DNA of 64,000 nucleotides from Populus alba (taxonomy: Eukaryota; Streptophyta; Magnoliopsida; Malpighiales; Salicaceae): the NCBI RefSeq assembly GCF_005239225.2, contig NC_133287.1, positions 16,558,519 to 16,622,518 on the forward strand, in the 5' to 3' direction. The notes under the pieces were generated by a model. That model did no database searches. It was not told where the DNA came from and worked only from the letters and a program-made list of their open reading frames with translations. This document shows positions 30,525 to 42,600 of the stretch, piece by piece. Position numbers and translations under genes: made by a program. Each line of letters starts with the position of its first letter. Within the stretch, counting starts at the first letter, position 1.

Positions 30525-33050
30525 ATGTTTCTCTCCAAATTCCAAGTCCTACACCACGGCACATGGAGATGGTGCATGTTACAGCACCAAACTTGAAATT
30601 ATAAAGCGAGAGTGCACTTTATTGTCAAAGAAGCAGAGTAATTCCAAGAAATGAAACAATTTTACCTTAAAACTACTTATTGTCAAAGAAGCTTGGATTG
30701 ATGCTGTGGATTATGTGGATGGGGGTGGAAATGCAATTGCAACTCTTCGAAAAGTGAGGTTCATATAAGATAAATCTAAGAAGCAGCTTGGAATTGTGTT
30801 GAAAAAAATAATTTTAAATTAATTTTTTTATATTTTTTGAATTGTTTTGATGTATTGAAGTTAAAATAAATTTATTATATTTTTTAATCAAAAATAGGAT
30901 TGCTGGAATGAGAATGTAATATTTGTGGTTAGTAGAAAAAAAAATAAAGGGGAAAAATAAAGTTCGCCTTTAATGAACTCGACTGAGTCCAGATTTACAA
31001 AAACTTCGAATTGAACTGTGAATCTCAAGCTGCCAAAATCGGCAGTGTAATATTCGAATGATGCAAATTAATCAAGGGGAAAAAATGCACGAAAATGAAT
31101 GAGTTGCCAGAATGCTCGACTCTTTAGTTAAACTATCACTAATTACCATGACTTCTGTCAGATTTAATATATTTTTTGTGGTAGTTGCTCGCTGTTGTCA
31201 AAGATTGGTAGTGTTCTGTTCTGTCACGAGGCCAATGGGAAAATTCGAAGTGACGTATCTCGAGCTGTTTCCAAAGGCAGACGGGGACCCATCTCCAGAG
31301 CCGAAGGTCTCTCTGTTCAATTATTTGTCCAAGCTCACTTTCAGTACAACAGTGACATCTGCTAGTGTCGATTCGAAATAGAATTGCAGAGGTGCTATGA
31401 CTTTAAGTAAGACGTTGAATGTTTAAACACAGACTTAACAAAATAAAAGGTGCATGCACCCGTCGAATGCGAAACATGAACAGAGTGCAGGATTTTTGCA
31501 AGATTTATTAAGTTTTTCTTCTTAAAATGACCCGTGTCTTGTCTTCTCTCTACTCTTCAGCTCATGCCAGGCTGAAAAGGGTTTTTTTTTATTATTATTA
31601 ATTGAAAAGGGATCGTTTCAGAAAGCATGGGATCATGAGCTAATCTGGAGAGAAAACTCTTCACAATTTCTTTTTGTGGGAGCAACTGTGTTTGAGGTAT
31701 TGGTTTTTCCGAATAATATCAGATGGAGAGATCTCCTCGAATCTCCTTTTATGACCATTGAGATAATCTGGAGAGAAAACAGGTCACTGACCCTATTTTA
31801 CCACCATCCGTAAGCTCGACCCGAGATATTTAGTCTCGAATTTTATTTTATTTTTTTCTGGGTGAAATGACTAAAACATTTTAAATCAATTGTGTGATGA
31901 ATTCTTTTAACATGTTTCCTATATTCTTTGTCAGGATAGTGTTTTATTATTAAAATCCCATCTTATCTCTGCTTTTCCGTACGTATTAATATAATCGGAC
32001 ACAGGATTCCACAGTGAGCAAAATGTTCACAAAAGTGGAAAATGAAAGTGCATACTTATCCTCATTAAAAAAAATTAAAAAAAGAAAAAAGAAGATGGAG
32101 AACCCAATTTCCTCTGGAAGATTGGTTTCTAACCACAGATAACCAAACCTATTTTTTCAAACCAACCCTGCTTTAGGCAAAGTGTAAAGAAAGGAGAACG
32201 GAAACCAAAGAAATGTGCATCTCATCGGAAAATGGAAAATCTAGGCACGAATTAGTTTAACGGCGAATACCTTTCTAGAGTAGGCATGAATGCCAGAACT
32301 TGTCAGCATTAATTTCCTGCCGAATTGGTCGTTATCATAGTACACAGAGTCGAGATGGATGATATGAAGACGGCAGAGAGTTCGGCAAGCACTTTTCCCG
32401 TCAACGGTTATTATCATGTTACTATAATTGTAATTATGAACATTAATAATAATTATAATAATAACAACAACTAGAAGGGGAGAGGATTCTCCTCTCAAAA
32501 CTTAATTTGGATTTCATCTTCTACATGAGTACTTTATATTTTTTATATAATGATTTTAATAGATTAACTTTATTAAAACAAGTCTTTTCATCTTTCTTTT
32601 TTTATTGAATTTTTTTTTTAAATTTAATCCTTTAATATTGAATTAATTTAGAATTAAAATTTGTGATTTGTTTCAGTTTGTTTTCTTTAACATTATTTTT
32701 ATCTCATGACTTGAATTACATGACTTGAATTACATATTTATTAGAAAATGTGTTTTATAATTTGTATAATTTTATTATTCAATATGTGAATTGACAAGTT
32801 AACTCATGTTGACTAAAATTGATTTAATGTGTGTTGTCTTAATATTTATAAAAAAATTCATTTAAAATATTTATTTTAAGTCAAACTATATTTTTACATA
32901 TTATTCGGATTATCTTTAAATCTACCAAAAAGATCAAATCAACATTGAATCAATTCCCACACAACTTAAATTTTTTTACTAGAAAAAATATTAATAATGT
33001 TTAAATATTTTCTTTACATCAAAAAATTAATATAACTCGCAACATAAAAG
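30525..33050. other. Unit B-specific DNA, mostly non-coding
   Basis: Absent from unit A, where the flanking sequences are nearly adjacent (about 5105 and 5200). It holds an AT-rich dispersed repeat fragment (about 30785-30895) and one open frame of unknown origin (31112-31381). No transposon ends were recognised. Confidence 0.5.
31112..31381 (+). pseudogene. Open frame of unknown origin
   Basis: 89 codons. The second half (about 31225-31381: TRPMGKFEVTYLELFPKADG, PSPEPKVSLFNYLSKL) has coding-like composition while the first half is hydrophobic and AT-rich. No upstream promoter or exon recognised. Probably a captured or relic exon. Confidence 0.25.
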
Positions 33051-33201
33051 AAGCATAATCTAGTTATAAACTATAGTCCTAGGTATAAACCCAAGATGTT
33101 GCCAGGCATATGTATTGTGCATGTTCCAGTTAATGATTTCATTATTTTTTGAATGTCGCTTCAAAGAGCTAGGTGATTCGATCAGGAGCCTAGTTCAAGC
33201 T

Positions 33202-33403
33202 TTTTTTTTTTTATTATTTATGTGGGTGTCCTGGGTCAAGCTTGCACGTACCACGACTAATCTCACGGCTCACTGAACATCCTGCAAACCCGGTAAGCAT
33301 GTAAGGCACTACGGGGGTGACAGGCGTGCACGGTGAGGTTTGAACCCAGGATGCAGAGGAAGAAAACAAGTCCCTTCAACCGCTGGGTCAAGACCTCAAG
33401 TGC
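33202..33403 (-). mobile_element. tRNA-derived SINE (Au-like), minus strand, unit B only
   Basis: Poly-T at the left and an imperfect TSD, tagttcaagct (33191-33201) / tagtccaagct (33404-33414). The minus strand has an A-box-like tgacccagcggttga and a B-box ggttcaaacc. Its tail region (gtgggtgtcctgggtcaagc) matches the SINE at 10499-10697. Unit A has the empty site (gtccaagctag, about 5318). Confidence 0.85.
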
Positions 33404-33414
33404 TAGTCCAAGCT

Positions 33415-34557
33415 ATTTTTGCTTTGAACTGTGTTGGCCATTTACTATTCAAACTCGGGTGACTAAGTTAACTTATGATCTAACATGATATTTAAACTCT
33501 AATAATTTTTTTTTTTAAAATAATTTTTTTTATCTAACAGGATTATATAATCAATTATTTAATAATTTGATTATACTATCATAATGTTAGTTGGTGTTAT
33601 TGTAATTTTTATAATTATGTATTTGAACAGAAGAAATCAACAAATCTCATATATACCCCTGAAAAGATCTAACCTCATTTTTGTATAACTTTTATGGTGT
33701 TTTATTTTTTTCTAATTTGATATTAAATTTTAAATTTCTTTATAGATTGAAATTAAATTCAGAAGATTTCTATCTCGAAATTAAAATCAAAAGTAATAAA
33801 TTCTTTATGAAAATTATATTTTTATTTTTATCTTGCATGTCGAATTTAGATTTTTAATTATTCTTGATATTTTTAAAAAAATGTTATTGTATCATTTGAA
33901 TTTGTAATTTTATCAAGAAAAGGACTTAAATGAAAAAAAAAAAAAAAAACTCCTATACTATCATAACTTTTTGAATAACTTGAAGGACATCGATATGGGT
34001 TGATCTACTATATAAAAAAATAAATCCCGCTCTGTAGTGTATGGTTGATTTCAACATGTCTATCTGGGAAGGCAGTGGATTTGCTTAACAGCATGCAAGC
34101 TCTGAAGGGATTTTAACTTGTTACTCAAAAAATTATGAAGTGTAGAGCGAGCACCTTTCAACTTTTTTCTCTTTTCCCATTCTTCATACTTTTTTTTCAT
34201 TTTTTAAAGAGCATGCCTAGTTGTATAACTTGACTAATTCAACAAGTTGATCTGGTTATGATTATTAAATTTAAATTTTGATTTAATTGAAATCTGATCA
34301 ACTCAATTAAAATCTGATTGACTTGACAAAAATCTAGTTAAGTAATTTTTCCAAAGGCAAAAATCAAATTGTTTAAAAATAGGATTTTAACATTTAATTT
34401 TTTTGTTTTATAAACTAAAAATGCCTATTAGACCACCCACTTCAACGTACAACCCAAATTAGTGTTTAGCTATGAACCAAGATTAGTGTTGTTTGCTTTG
34501 GAACCAGCTAGACTGGTCACCAGGTTGCCAAAATGATGATGTCAACCTGTTGGTCTC
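33415..34557 (+). other. Upstream region of PLT-B
   Basis: Starts with sequence matching unit A (about 5325-5380), then has about 900 bp of AT-rich DNA without counterpart, then rejoins unit A homology at about 34340 (5370 in A). The distal promoter environments of the two transporters therefore differ although the proximal 300 bp are nearly identical. Confidence 0.55.
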
Positions 34558-34564
34558 TATTTAA
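34558..34564 (+). promoter_or_regulatory. TATA-like element of PLT-B
   Basis: tatttaa 127 bp upstream of the start codon, identical in position and immediate context to PLT-A. Confidence 0.5.
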
Positions 34565-34684
34565 GCAGCTCCAGCCTCCCACTTATGGCTGCATGAGTTT
34601 ATCCAAAATAAGGGTACAACACTAGCACTGCTTAGCTTAAACCAACTCTTTGTCTCTCCCTCTCTTTGTTTAGGCGTATAGATC

Positions 34685-36813
34685 ATGTCTGCAGGTCTAA
34701 ACTCAGAAAGGGATGTCAATCCTAGCCAACCCACAACAGAGAAAACACTAGCAGATTTTGATCCTGTAAAGAAACCAAAAAGAAACAAATTTGCTTTTGC
34801 TTGCGCAATCCTAGCTTCCGTGGCTTCAATCTTACTTGGTTATGGTGAGGACTCAAATTTCTCTCAAACCATTCTTTTCATCACTTGGAATACTGCTAGT
34901 GAAGATTCCAAAAAACTAGCTCTGTTAACCCAACGAAGAGTGAGACTTGCAGCAAAAAAGATTTTCTTTTTTTCCAAGAAAATACTTCTTTGCATAGAAC
35001 TTTGATCTTGCCTTCATTTTTTACATTATCCTAACAACTTTTATATTTGGTGATAGATATCGGAGTAATGAGTGGAGCCAAGGACTACATCCAAATTGAC
35101 CTTAAACTCAGTGACGTGGAAGTAGGATTACTTGTGGGAACTCTCAACTGGTACTCTCTTGTTGGCTCAGCCGCTGCTGGCGTGACCTCTGACTGGATTG
35201 GTCGTCGATACACTATTGTGGTGGCAGGAGCCATTTTCTTTGCTGGAGCTCTGCTCATGGGATTTTCCACAAATTATGCATTTCTCATGGTTGCTCGCTT
35301 TGTTGCTGGTATTGGTGTCGGTTTTGCCCTCATGATTGCCCCTGTTTACACCACTGAGGTCTCGCCAGCTTCTACTCGTGGATTTCTCACCTCATTCCCA
35401 GAAGTAAGTATTCATATGCGTTTTTCCAAAAGAAATTGTTGTTTTTTAAGGCCATTGCTTTGCAATTTCTTTACTAGACGAGAGAGAGTAAAGAAGAAGT
35501 GCAAATAGAATGCTATTTTTACTAATTTAATTTCCAGTTTCTTAAGAGTATTTAATTCGCAGTTATGTACCAAAAATGGAAGTAAGACTCGATAATACCC
35601 CTAAAATGTTTAGTTTGAAATACTAATTAAATATTAATACACGCACAAGAATCCCGCTTCTAGAAATTTTAATGTCAAAAAACCTTTTAAGAATATATGG
35701 GGAATAATTGATATTAACGTAACTTCTGTGACTCTGTTTCTGGTGTAGGTATTCATCAATGTTGGGATCTTACTAGGATATGTATCCAATTATGCTTTCT
35801 CTAAGCTCCCAACTAACTTGGGTTGGCGAATCATGCTTGGAGTTGGAGCAATTCCTTCGGTGTTCTTAGCTTTGGTTGTTATAGGCATGCCCGAGTCTCC
35901 TCGTTGGCTAGTCATGCAAGGTCGACTCGGTGATGCTAGGAAAGTTCTTGACAAAACCTCCGACACTAAAGAAGAATCTCAACAGAGATTGTCAGAGATT
36001 AAAGAAGCCGCCGGAATCCCTCAAGATTGCAACGATGACGTTGTCCGTGTGCAGAAAAAGAGTCACGGCGAAGGTGTTTGGAAAGAATTATTCATTCATC
36101 CCACACGTCCTGTTCGTCACATCCTGCTTTGTGGGATCGGTATCCATTTCTTCCAACAAGTTTCAGGAATAGACGCGGTCGTTTTGTACAGCACCAACAT
36201 CTTCGAAAAGGCCGGAATCACGTCATCCAATGATAAATTACTGGCAACTGTAGCGGTTGGATTCACCAAGACCGTTTTTATCTTAGTGGCCACATTCTTA
36301 CTAGATAGGATCGGGCGACGGCCGCTGCTCTTAAGTAGTGTTGGTGGTATGGTACTATCCCTAGCAACCCTCGGATTCGGGCTGACAATAATTGATCATT
36401 CAAATGAGAAACTACCATGGGCGATTGCCTTATCAATCGCTATGGTGTTAGCTTTTGTTGCATTCTTCTCCATAGGAATGGGACCGATAGCTTGGGTTTA
36501 TAGTTCAGAGATTTTCCCGTTGAGATTACGCGCTCAGGGGACAGGTATGGGAGTGGCCATGAATAGAGTGACAAGTGGGGTAATATCTACAACTTTTATT
36601 ATGCTCTACAAGGCTATATCTATCGGTGGGGCCTTTTTCCTGTTCGCCGGATTTGCAACAGTGGCTTGGGTATTCTTTTTTACATGTTTTCCTGAGACAC
36701 GAGGAAGAACCTTAGAGGACATGGAAGTGCTTTTTGGTAATTTTATCAGCTGGAGGTCTGCTTTAAAGGATGGGAAAAAGGAGGAGGAAGTTCACGGTGG
36801 AAATGATGGTTAA
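34685..36813 (+). CDS. PLT5: Polyol/monosaccharide transporter PLT-B (MFS, sugar porter family)
   Basis: Three exons: 34685-34844, 35057-35403, 35749-36813, with the same intron phases as PLT-A, giving 523 residues. Conserved marks: LLGYDIGVMSGA across intron 1, DWIGRRYT, EVSPASTRGFLTSFPE, PESPRWLVMQGR, HFFQQVSGIDAVV, DRIGRRPLLL, and a canonical GPIAWVYSSEIFPLRLRAQG with the substrate-site Trp. Twelve hydrophobic segments are expected, with the large loop between TM6 and TM7. Role: plasma-membrane H+-coupled uptake of polyols such as sorbitol and inositol, and of monosaccharides. It ends eight residues before PLT-A because a CAA is TAA; the lost tail is not part of a conserved domain. This copy looks like the functional member of the pair. 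The precise subfamily name is uncertain. Confidence 0.93.
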
Positions 36814-37576
36814 ATCCAGATGGGAACTAAAGCTTAAGAATAGTGTGATAAATGTATCTCTTCTTCTTCTTCTTCTTTTATCAAGATGTAAGATTAGTTT
36901 TTTCTTTCCTTCTTTTTTTAGCAAGGATGGGAGACTGGAGCAAATAATGCTTGAGATGGTGTGAAGATGAGAAGCTTGTGGACGTTCATGGAAAAGAAGA
37001 AGAACAAAAATCAGATATCTAATGAATCAAAAAGATATTATACTGAATATCCCTTCTTCTTTTTATCTTAGATACTTCTCGCAATTAGCTAATTATGGAA
37101 ACAGTGATGTGTTCGGAAAACAGAGAGTTCACCGGCTTGTGTGTAAGAAGATGGATACCTGTCAGTTATCGGAGATTGAAATGAACATGTAAAAAATGAG
37201 CTTCGTGTAGTAGCCTTGGATTGGCTGATACCTGCCATATAATTGGGATCCCTTTTATTCAATGGTACGCGTTGTCTTCTTCTGTTTTACTTTTCAACAC
37301 ATTTCCCTTTCCTACATGACAAAGAAAACTGGATGTTTGAGTGGTCGGTTCACGTATTTGAATAAGTGGTTCCTTTTCTTGGATAGATTGCATGAACTTG
37401 AATTACTTGCAACCATGGCTAAAGGGATCTTTCCTTTTCTTTATTGTCCTTTTTTCCTGCTGTTTTGATTTTATTGATTACATAATCTTTTTAAGTTCAG
37501 GTCGAAATGCACCGAAAACAACACCTTAGAAGAGGTGGTCCAGCTTTAATTAATAATGTTATAAAATAAAAGGTGT
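36814..37576 (+). other. 3' flank of PLT-B
   Basis: Shares a (TTC)n tract (about 36861-36882) and most of the following 500 bp with unit A. About 110 bp at 37310-37430 have no counterpart in unit A. No gene seen. Confidence 0.5.
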
Positions 37577-38270
37577 ATAAATATGAGATTATTTAATTTT
37601 TGAGATAGTCACCTATTATTATTGAGATGTTATATTATTGAAAAACAAATATATTTATGCTTTTAACGACATTATTAAAAGACAAATATATGTTACATAT
37701 CATTATTGAGATAGTAAATATGATATATCTTTTAAGAGACCTTGTATACACTTATAAGTATCATGTATAAATATAAGATTATTTAATGTTTGAAATAGTC
37801 ACATATCATTATTGAGATGTTACATTATTGAAAAACAAATATATTTATGCTTTTAACGACATTATTAAAAGACAAATATATGTTACATATCATTATTGAG
37901 ATAGTAAATATGATATATCCTTTAAGAGACCTTGTATACACTCATGAGTATCATGTATTTAATATTTTTATTTTAGAGAGCCGTCCACAATCAGAGCTTA
38001 GTAGAGGTGGTAATGTATAAATATGAGATTATTTAGTGTTTGAGATAGTCACATATCATTATTGAGATGTTGCATTATTGAAAAACAAATATATTTCTAT
38101 TTTTAACGACATTATTGAAAGACAAATATATGTTACATATCATTATTGAGATAGTAAATATGATATATCCTTTAAGAGATCTTGTATACACTTATGAGTT
38201 AGATATTACAATTTATCATGTATTTAATACTTTTATTTTAGAAAGCCGTCCACAATCAGATATATATAGC
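37577..38270 (+). repeat. Tandem triplication of a 190-250 bp block
   Basis: Three head-to-tail copies starting with tataaata(t)aagatt-like sequence at about 37577, 37767 and 38017. Each contains gaaaaacaaatatattt, ttaacgacattatt, gacaaatatatgttacatat and ttaagaga(c/t)cttgtataca. Copies 2 and 3 also contain a ccgtccacaatcag block that copy 1 lacks. Unit A has one decayed copy (about 8516-9005). Confidence 0.85.
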
Positions 38271-38814
38271 CTTGAAATTTAATAATATTCAAGTTCTTTA
38301 AATTTGACATGTTTATCAAACTCATGTTATCTTAAACTTAGTTGACAACCAAACCTAACTGCTTTAAATTTAACATGCTAACCAGATCTATTTTATTTAA
38401 AATGATTTTTATTTATAAAAATATCAACTAAAAAGTAAATTTATTAGCGATGATGATTTATGTAACCTAATTTTTCTGATCATAAAATCAGGTTAATTTT
38501 AATTTTTTTTATTTGTAACAATTCTAAATTAGGATGTCACCCAGCTAAACAGAAAAACAATCAATTTTCAAGAATCAGCTTTTCATCGAAATCACTTAAA
38601 GAAAAAGACACTTTCCAAAAAATAGGATTTGGAACTGCATAATATGATTCTTAATATAATTCTGTTTAGCAAATTGTATTTCTATTATATGGATTACCAA
38701 GAATTTTCTAAATGTACGAGACTCTGGACAATTTCTATTATATGGACTACAAAGAAATTTTTGAATGTATGAAAGTGCGGTACCTCCTTGTTTTTGGATG
38801 CATTTTACTCTTGT

Positions 38815-38990
38815 ACAAGCATTAAATTAATAATTTTTTTTAGTTTTTATAATAATTTTGATGTTGTAATATCAAAAATAAAAATAAAAATATTTTTTAA
38901 TATATTTTTAAATAAAAAAATTAAAAAATACAACACACTATAATATAAAAATCAGAAAGACTTGCTAACGCCATTTTCAAAACGGAATGA
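38815..38990. repeat. AT-rich dispersed element copy
   Basis: Shows the family landmarks (gattttgatgttgtaatatcaaaaata-like block, tattttttaatatatttttaaa block). Ends in a GC-richer cgccattttcaaaacgg-like tail. Confidence 0.5.
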
Positions 38991-39213
38991 GATAAAATAA
39001 AATAAACGATTAAGGTGGTGGTATGAGCTAGAAGAACATGGGCTTTATTGGGCTGCATGTCATGGATCACCGTGGATCTTGCGTAAAGAATTGGGTAAAC
39101 TAAGCAGCTGCTTATACTTGGAATGAGAGAGATAGAGGTGAGTTTATCTATCCCCTCCTACATAATGTAGAAAGGATAGCCCCGTATAACAATTTCTTCA
39201 TTTGTCCAGCCAC

Positions 39214-39215
<2 letters not shown>

Positions 39216-39254
<39 letters not shown>
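39216..39254. repeat. (TA)n microsatellite
   Basis: About nineteen TA units. Confidence 0.95.
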
Positions 39255-39259
<5 letters not shown>

Positions 39260-39672
39260 GAAGCAAAAACTACCCGTACTCTATAGCATGCCACTTAAAC
39301 AGTCAACAACACAAAGCTGGCAAGGATAAGAAGAATATTGAAGATTACCTGGTAGGAAAGGAATCTCAAATTCCCAGGATGTTTCAAGAGCGAGAGGTGC
39401 GGGGCTTCTTGGCTTGTTTCTTGTACTGGCAACGAGAGAACCATGAATTTCATTATGTATAGGATCCACAAACAGTATTCTTACAAACCGCACAAGTAAT
39501 CCACCACCAGGTTACAAGGACTCAATTTTTAGAATTTTGCCGTTTTCCCAATATTTACCTCATCTCTCTGAAGTGCAAAACCCCTTGAAAAAATCACAGC
39601 TGTAAACCTACACAACAATTACAAAACTACAAGCAATCATGTACATTTACAATTATCTCTTTACGTTTCTAT

Positions 39673-42600
39673 TTACTTCTCAATGCCTTGTTGAATATAT
39701 TGTATCAAGTCATAGCCAGCAGTGGTCCACTTATTGTAGGCATCTGTGCACACACGGATCATGAAATTGGCAGCTTCACGCTCACTCATCTCAGGGTGAA
39801 ATCTCCTGCGAAGATTTCCGATCGGGTCACCCCTACTGAAGCAAGGTAATCCACTGTCAAGCATCAACATCACAGTGTTGATTATCCCATCCATGTAGCG
39901 GCGGGCCGCCAGGTACCCCTTCACACACAAGCTGTTGACAAATGGTGGGAAACCAAACACTCACCCTATCAGAATCCTTGTCCATGAAAGCAGAAACAGG
40001 AGAGTATCCAAAAACAAGCACCAATCTTACCTTACAAATTGCAACCAAGTTTCACTCTTCATAACACCAGAGGGATCTAGTAATTGAGTCATCTCATGGC
40101 TCAGCTTGAAGTGCGCACTCTCAAAGCGCATGTTTCCACCAGGTGATGTTTCCAAGATAAAACCAAAATCAATGTGGACAAGCCTCCCCACGCTGCATTG
40201 GCATGAATGGCAGTGTTAAGTTGTCAATCTTCTCTCAAAATCCTAAACCTAATATTAAATTCTAGGTTTTCAAGAACTGGTTGTATTAGCTAAGCTACAA
40301 GGTAAAATGGGCGATCAATCGAGATAGTAAATGGATAGACAAGATAAAATAAAATTAATGACTTCTTTAATTTGTGTTTGGAATTATGTTTATTTTTTTC
40401 ACTTCCCCCCCTTTTCTTTCCATATTGACTAGGATTGCATGTTTATGCATGAATGAACTAACATGACTCCCTACCCATTACAATTACTTTCCATAAAAAT
40501 AGAAGAATAAAAAGATTTGTACTTGTCAAAAAGAAGATTCCCATTGTGTCTATCCTTCGGCTGAAGTAGAAGACTGGCAACTGCATAACCAGCACTGCTA
40601 ATGATAAAATTCTTGCGTGCAGCTTCAAAACTAGGAGAGCCGACGGGCCCATGATCCTGTTGAAAGATCTCATACAAACCGCCATCTGTTGTTTCACCCA
40701 TCTGACTTCTGCTTCGTGTTTTAGGCACAACCTGTGTGATTAAACATGGTTAGTAACATAAAAGCAATACACATACAACATTACAGAAGATTCTTTTAAA
40801 ACAGCATAGATAATTTAGGATGGTAGGTTGAGCCTTGCCACATCAAAAGGGAATGGAAGGAGGACTAATATTTTGGGAAGTCTGATGTTTAGAGATTGGC
40901 TATTAGTCTTGAATTACAAAATTACCATTTCTGGAATGGCATTCCTAACTCTATATGAACATGTCTTGTTGGGACCGCATTCCACTCTAAATGGCAAACT
41001 GTGCTCTAGCTCTCATTCTGCATATTGTATTGAGTTGTATTCCAGGTAACATTGCACCAGACAAGCACAGCTAAAATAAAGGCTACAGACAAACACTGAC
41101 CTCAATTATACCTCTCTCCGGGCCAGTTGGGAGGACACCATAAGGAAACAAGTAGAGATTAACTCCAACTGCATCAAATATATCTCTAAGGAGTGCTATC
41201 ACTTGAAGGGCAAGAACATCCTGTCGACAATCATCTCCTACCTTGAAAAATGGAAAATGTCAATTAAGCCATCTATTATCATGCAGCTTAAATGAGAACC
41301 AAAACATAAAACTGACAAAATTTGGTTCACGAAGGAAGACGCATTTTCTATCATCCATGCCATTTATTCCATTCAAATCCAAAAGAATTTCTGCAAGCCT
41401 CATTAAATTATGTGATCAGAAACATAACATGGCCTGAAAATGGGAAACCCCTTTAGATAAATAATACATGTGCATATGGTTCATCATGTATATGAATTTG
41501 TTAATATCAGTGTCATTGGTGGTACATTCTATAGGGGATTTTATAACTAGAGTTTTTTTGGGTCCAAAAAAAATTTTAGTGACAGTGATCTATTCACAAT
41601 CATACCTTGAAAATGCAAGCTTGGGGTTTTACATCATTCCGGTCCCCAAACCTATCAACCACATTAAATGTCACCATGATGGGAACTTTTGCTGCAGATT
41701 GTAAAGGTATTCCACTATCCACCCGGATACCCCTCACAAGCTTATTAGGAGCAGTTGGTAGGTAAAGGTCTTCCCCCTCCAATTCAATTTTCTCCAACTC
41801 CCTATTGTTGCAAGCCAAAGGGCAACATCAACAGCAAGATACAAGCCATAAACAGAGTGAGCTTAGGCATTAAGGTAGCTTTGGATTACTGTCACAAGAC
41901 AAAAAAGACGGAGACAATGGGGACAACAGCATCCAAATGCTACCTAAGAGATTAGGGGTATACCTCTGAATACCAGCCCGGCGTTCTTCTTTAGGAAGTG
42001 GATAAAGAACACCAGATACAGATGTAACTTTATCAAAGAAATCAAATTCCCTTCGAAACAAGTCCAGGGCCTTGGGAGTGAAACCATCAATAATATGCTG
42101 ATGAACAACTGGCAACAGTGCTTGGAAGGAAACATTCTGAAATAAAAGCATATATAAATCTAGTAGTTAAGCATGATGCACATGCACATGTAGCATCTCA
42201 GGAACAGCCCATATATCCTAGATATGAAAACACCCTAGATTGTACATACATCAACAAAAGGTGACACTTATCTCAAGTAATCCAATGTGACATGGTTGTT
42301 TACAGAGCAGGTTGTGATTGCAAAACTTGCTATTAATATTCACCAACCACCTGTAGTGTCCTGTGTTTTAGCATATGTATATACATTTTCCTAATGCCAA
42401 AAACCTCCTGACACAATGCACCATTAAGACCAGGCTCCTCAAAAACCAAATATGACAAATACACACATACAGTAAGGGAGCAGTGTAAGGTGGTATCTCT
42501 CAAGCCTTTCCTCTGATCCCTTTCATATATTGTGGAACTCTTGTATTCTACTGGGTCAAATGAACAAAATTCGAACTAATAAACTTATATCCCACTTGGG

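Larger units (their letters stand above)
24728..38275 (+). repeat. Segmental duplication, unit B
   Basis: Direct-oriented partner of 2171-9395. It is nearly twice as long because it retains the 5' half of the copia element (26580-28230), contains SINEs at 25051-25231 and 33202-33403, about 2.5 kb of DNA at 30430-33050 absent from unit A, and a tandem triplication at 37577-38270. Confidence 0.85.
38276..39672. other. Intergenic DNA 3' of PI4KA1
   Basis: AT-rich, with an AT-rich dispersed element (38815-38990) and a (TA)n microsatellite. The last few hundred bases probably include the 3' UTR of the minus-strand kinase gene. No further gene seen. Confidence 0.5.
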
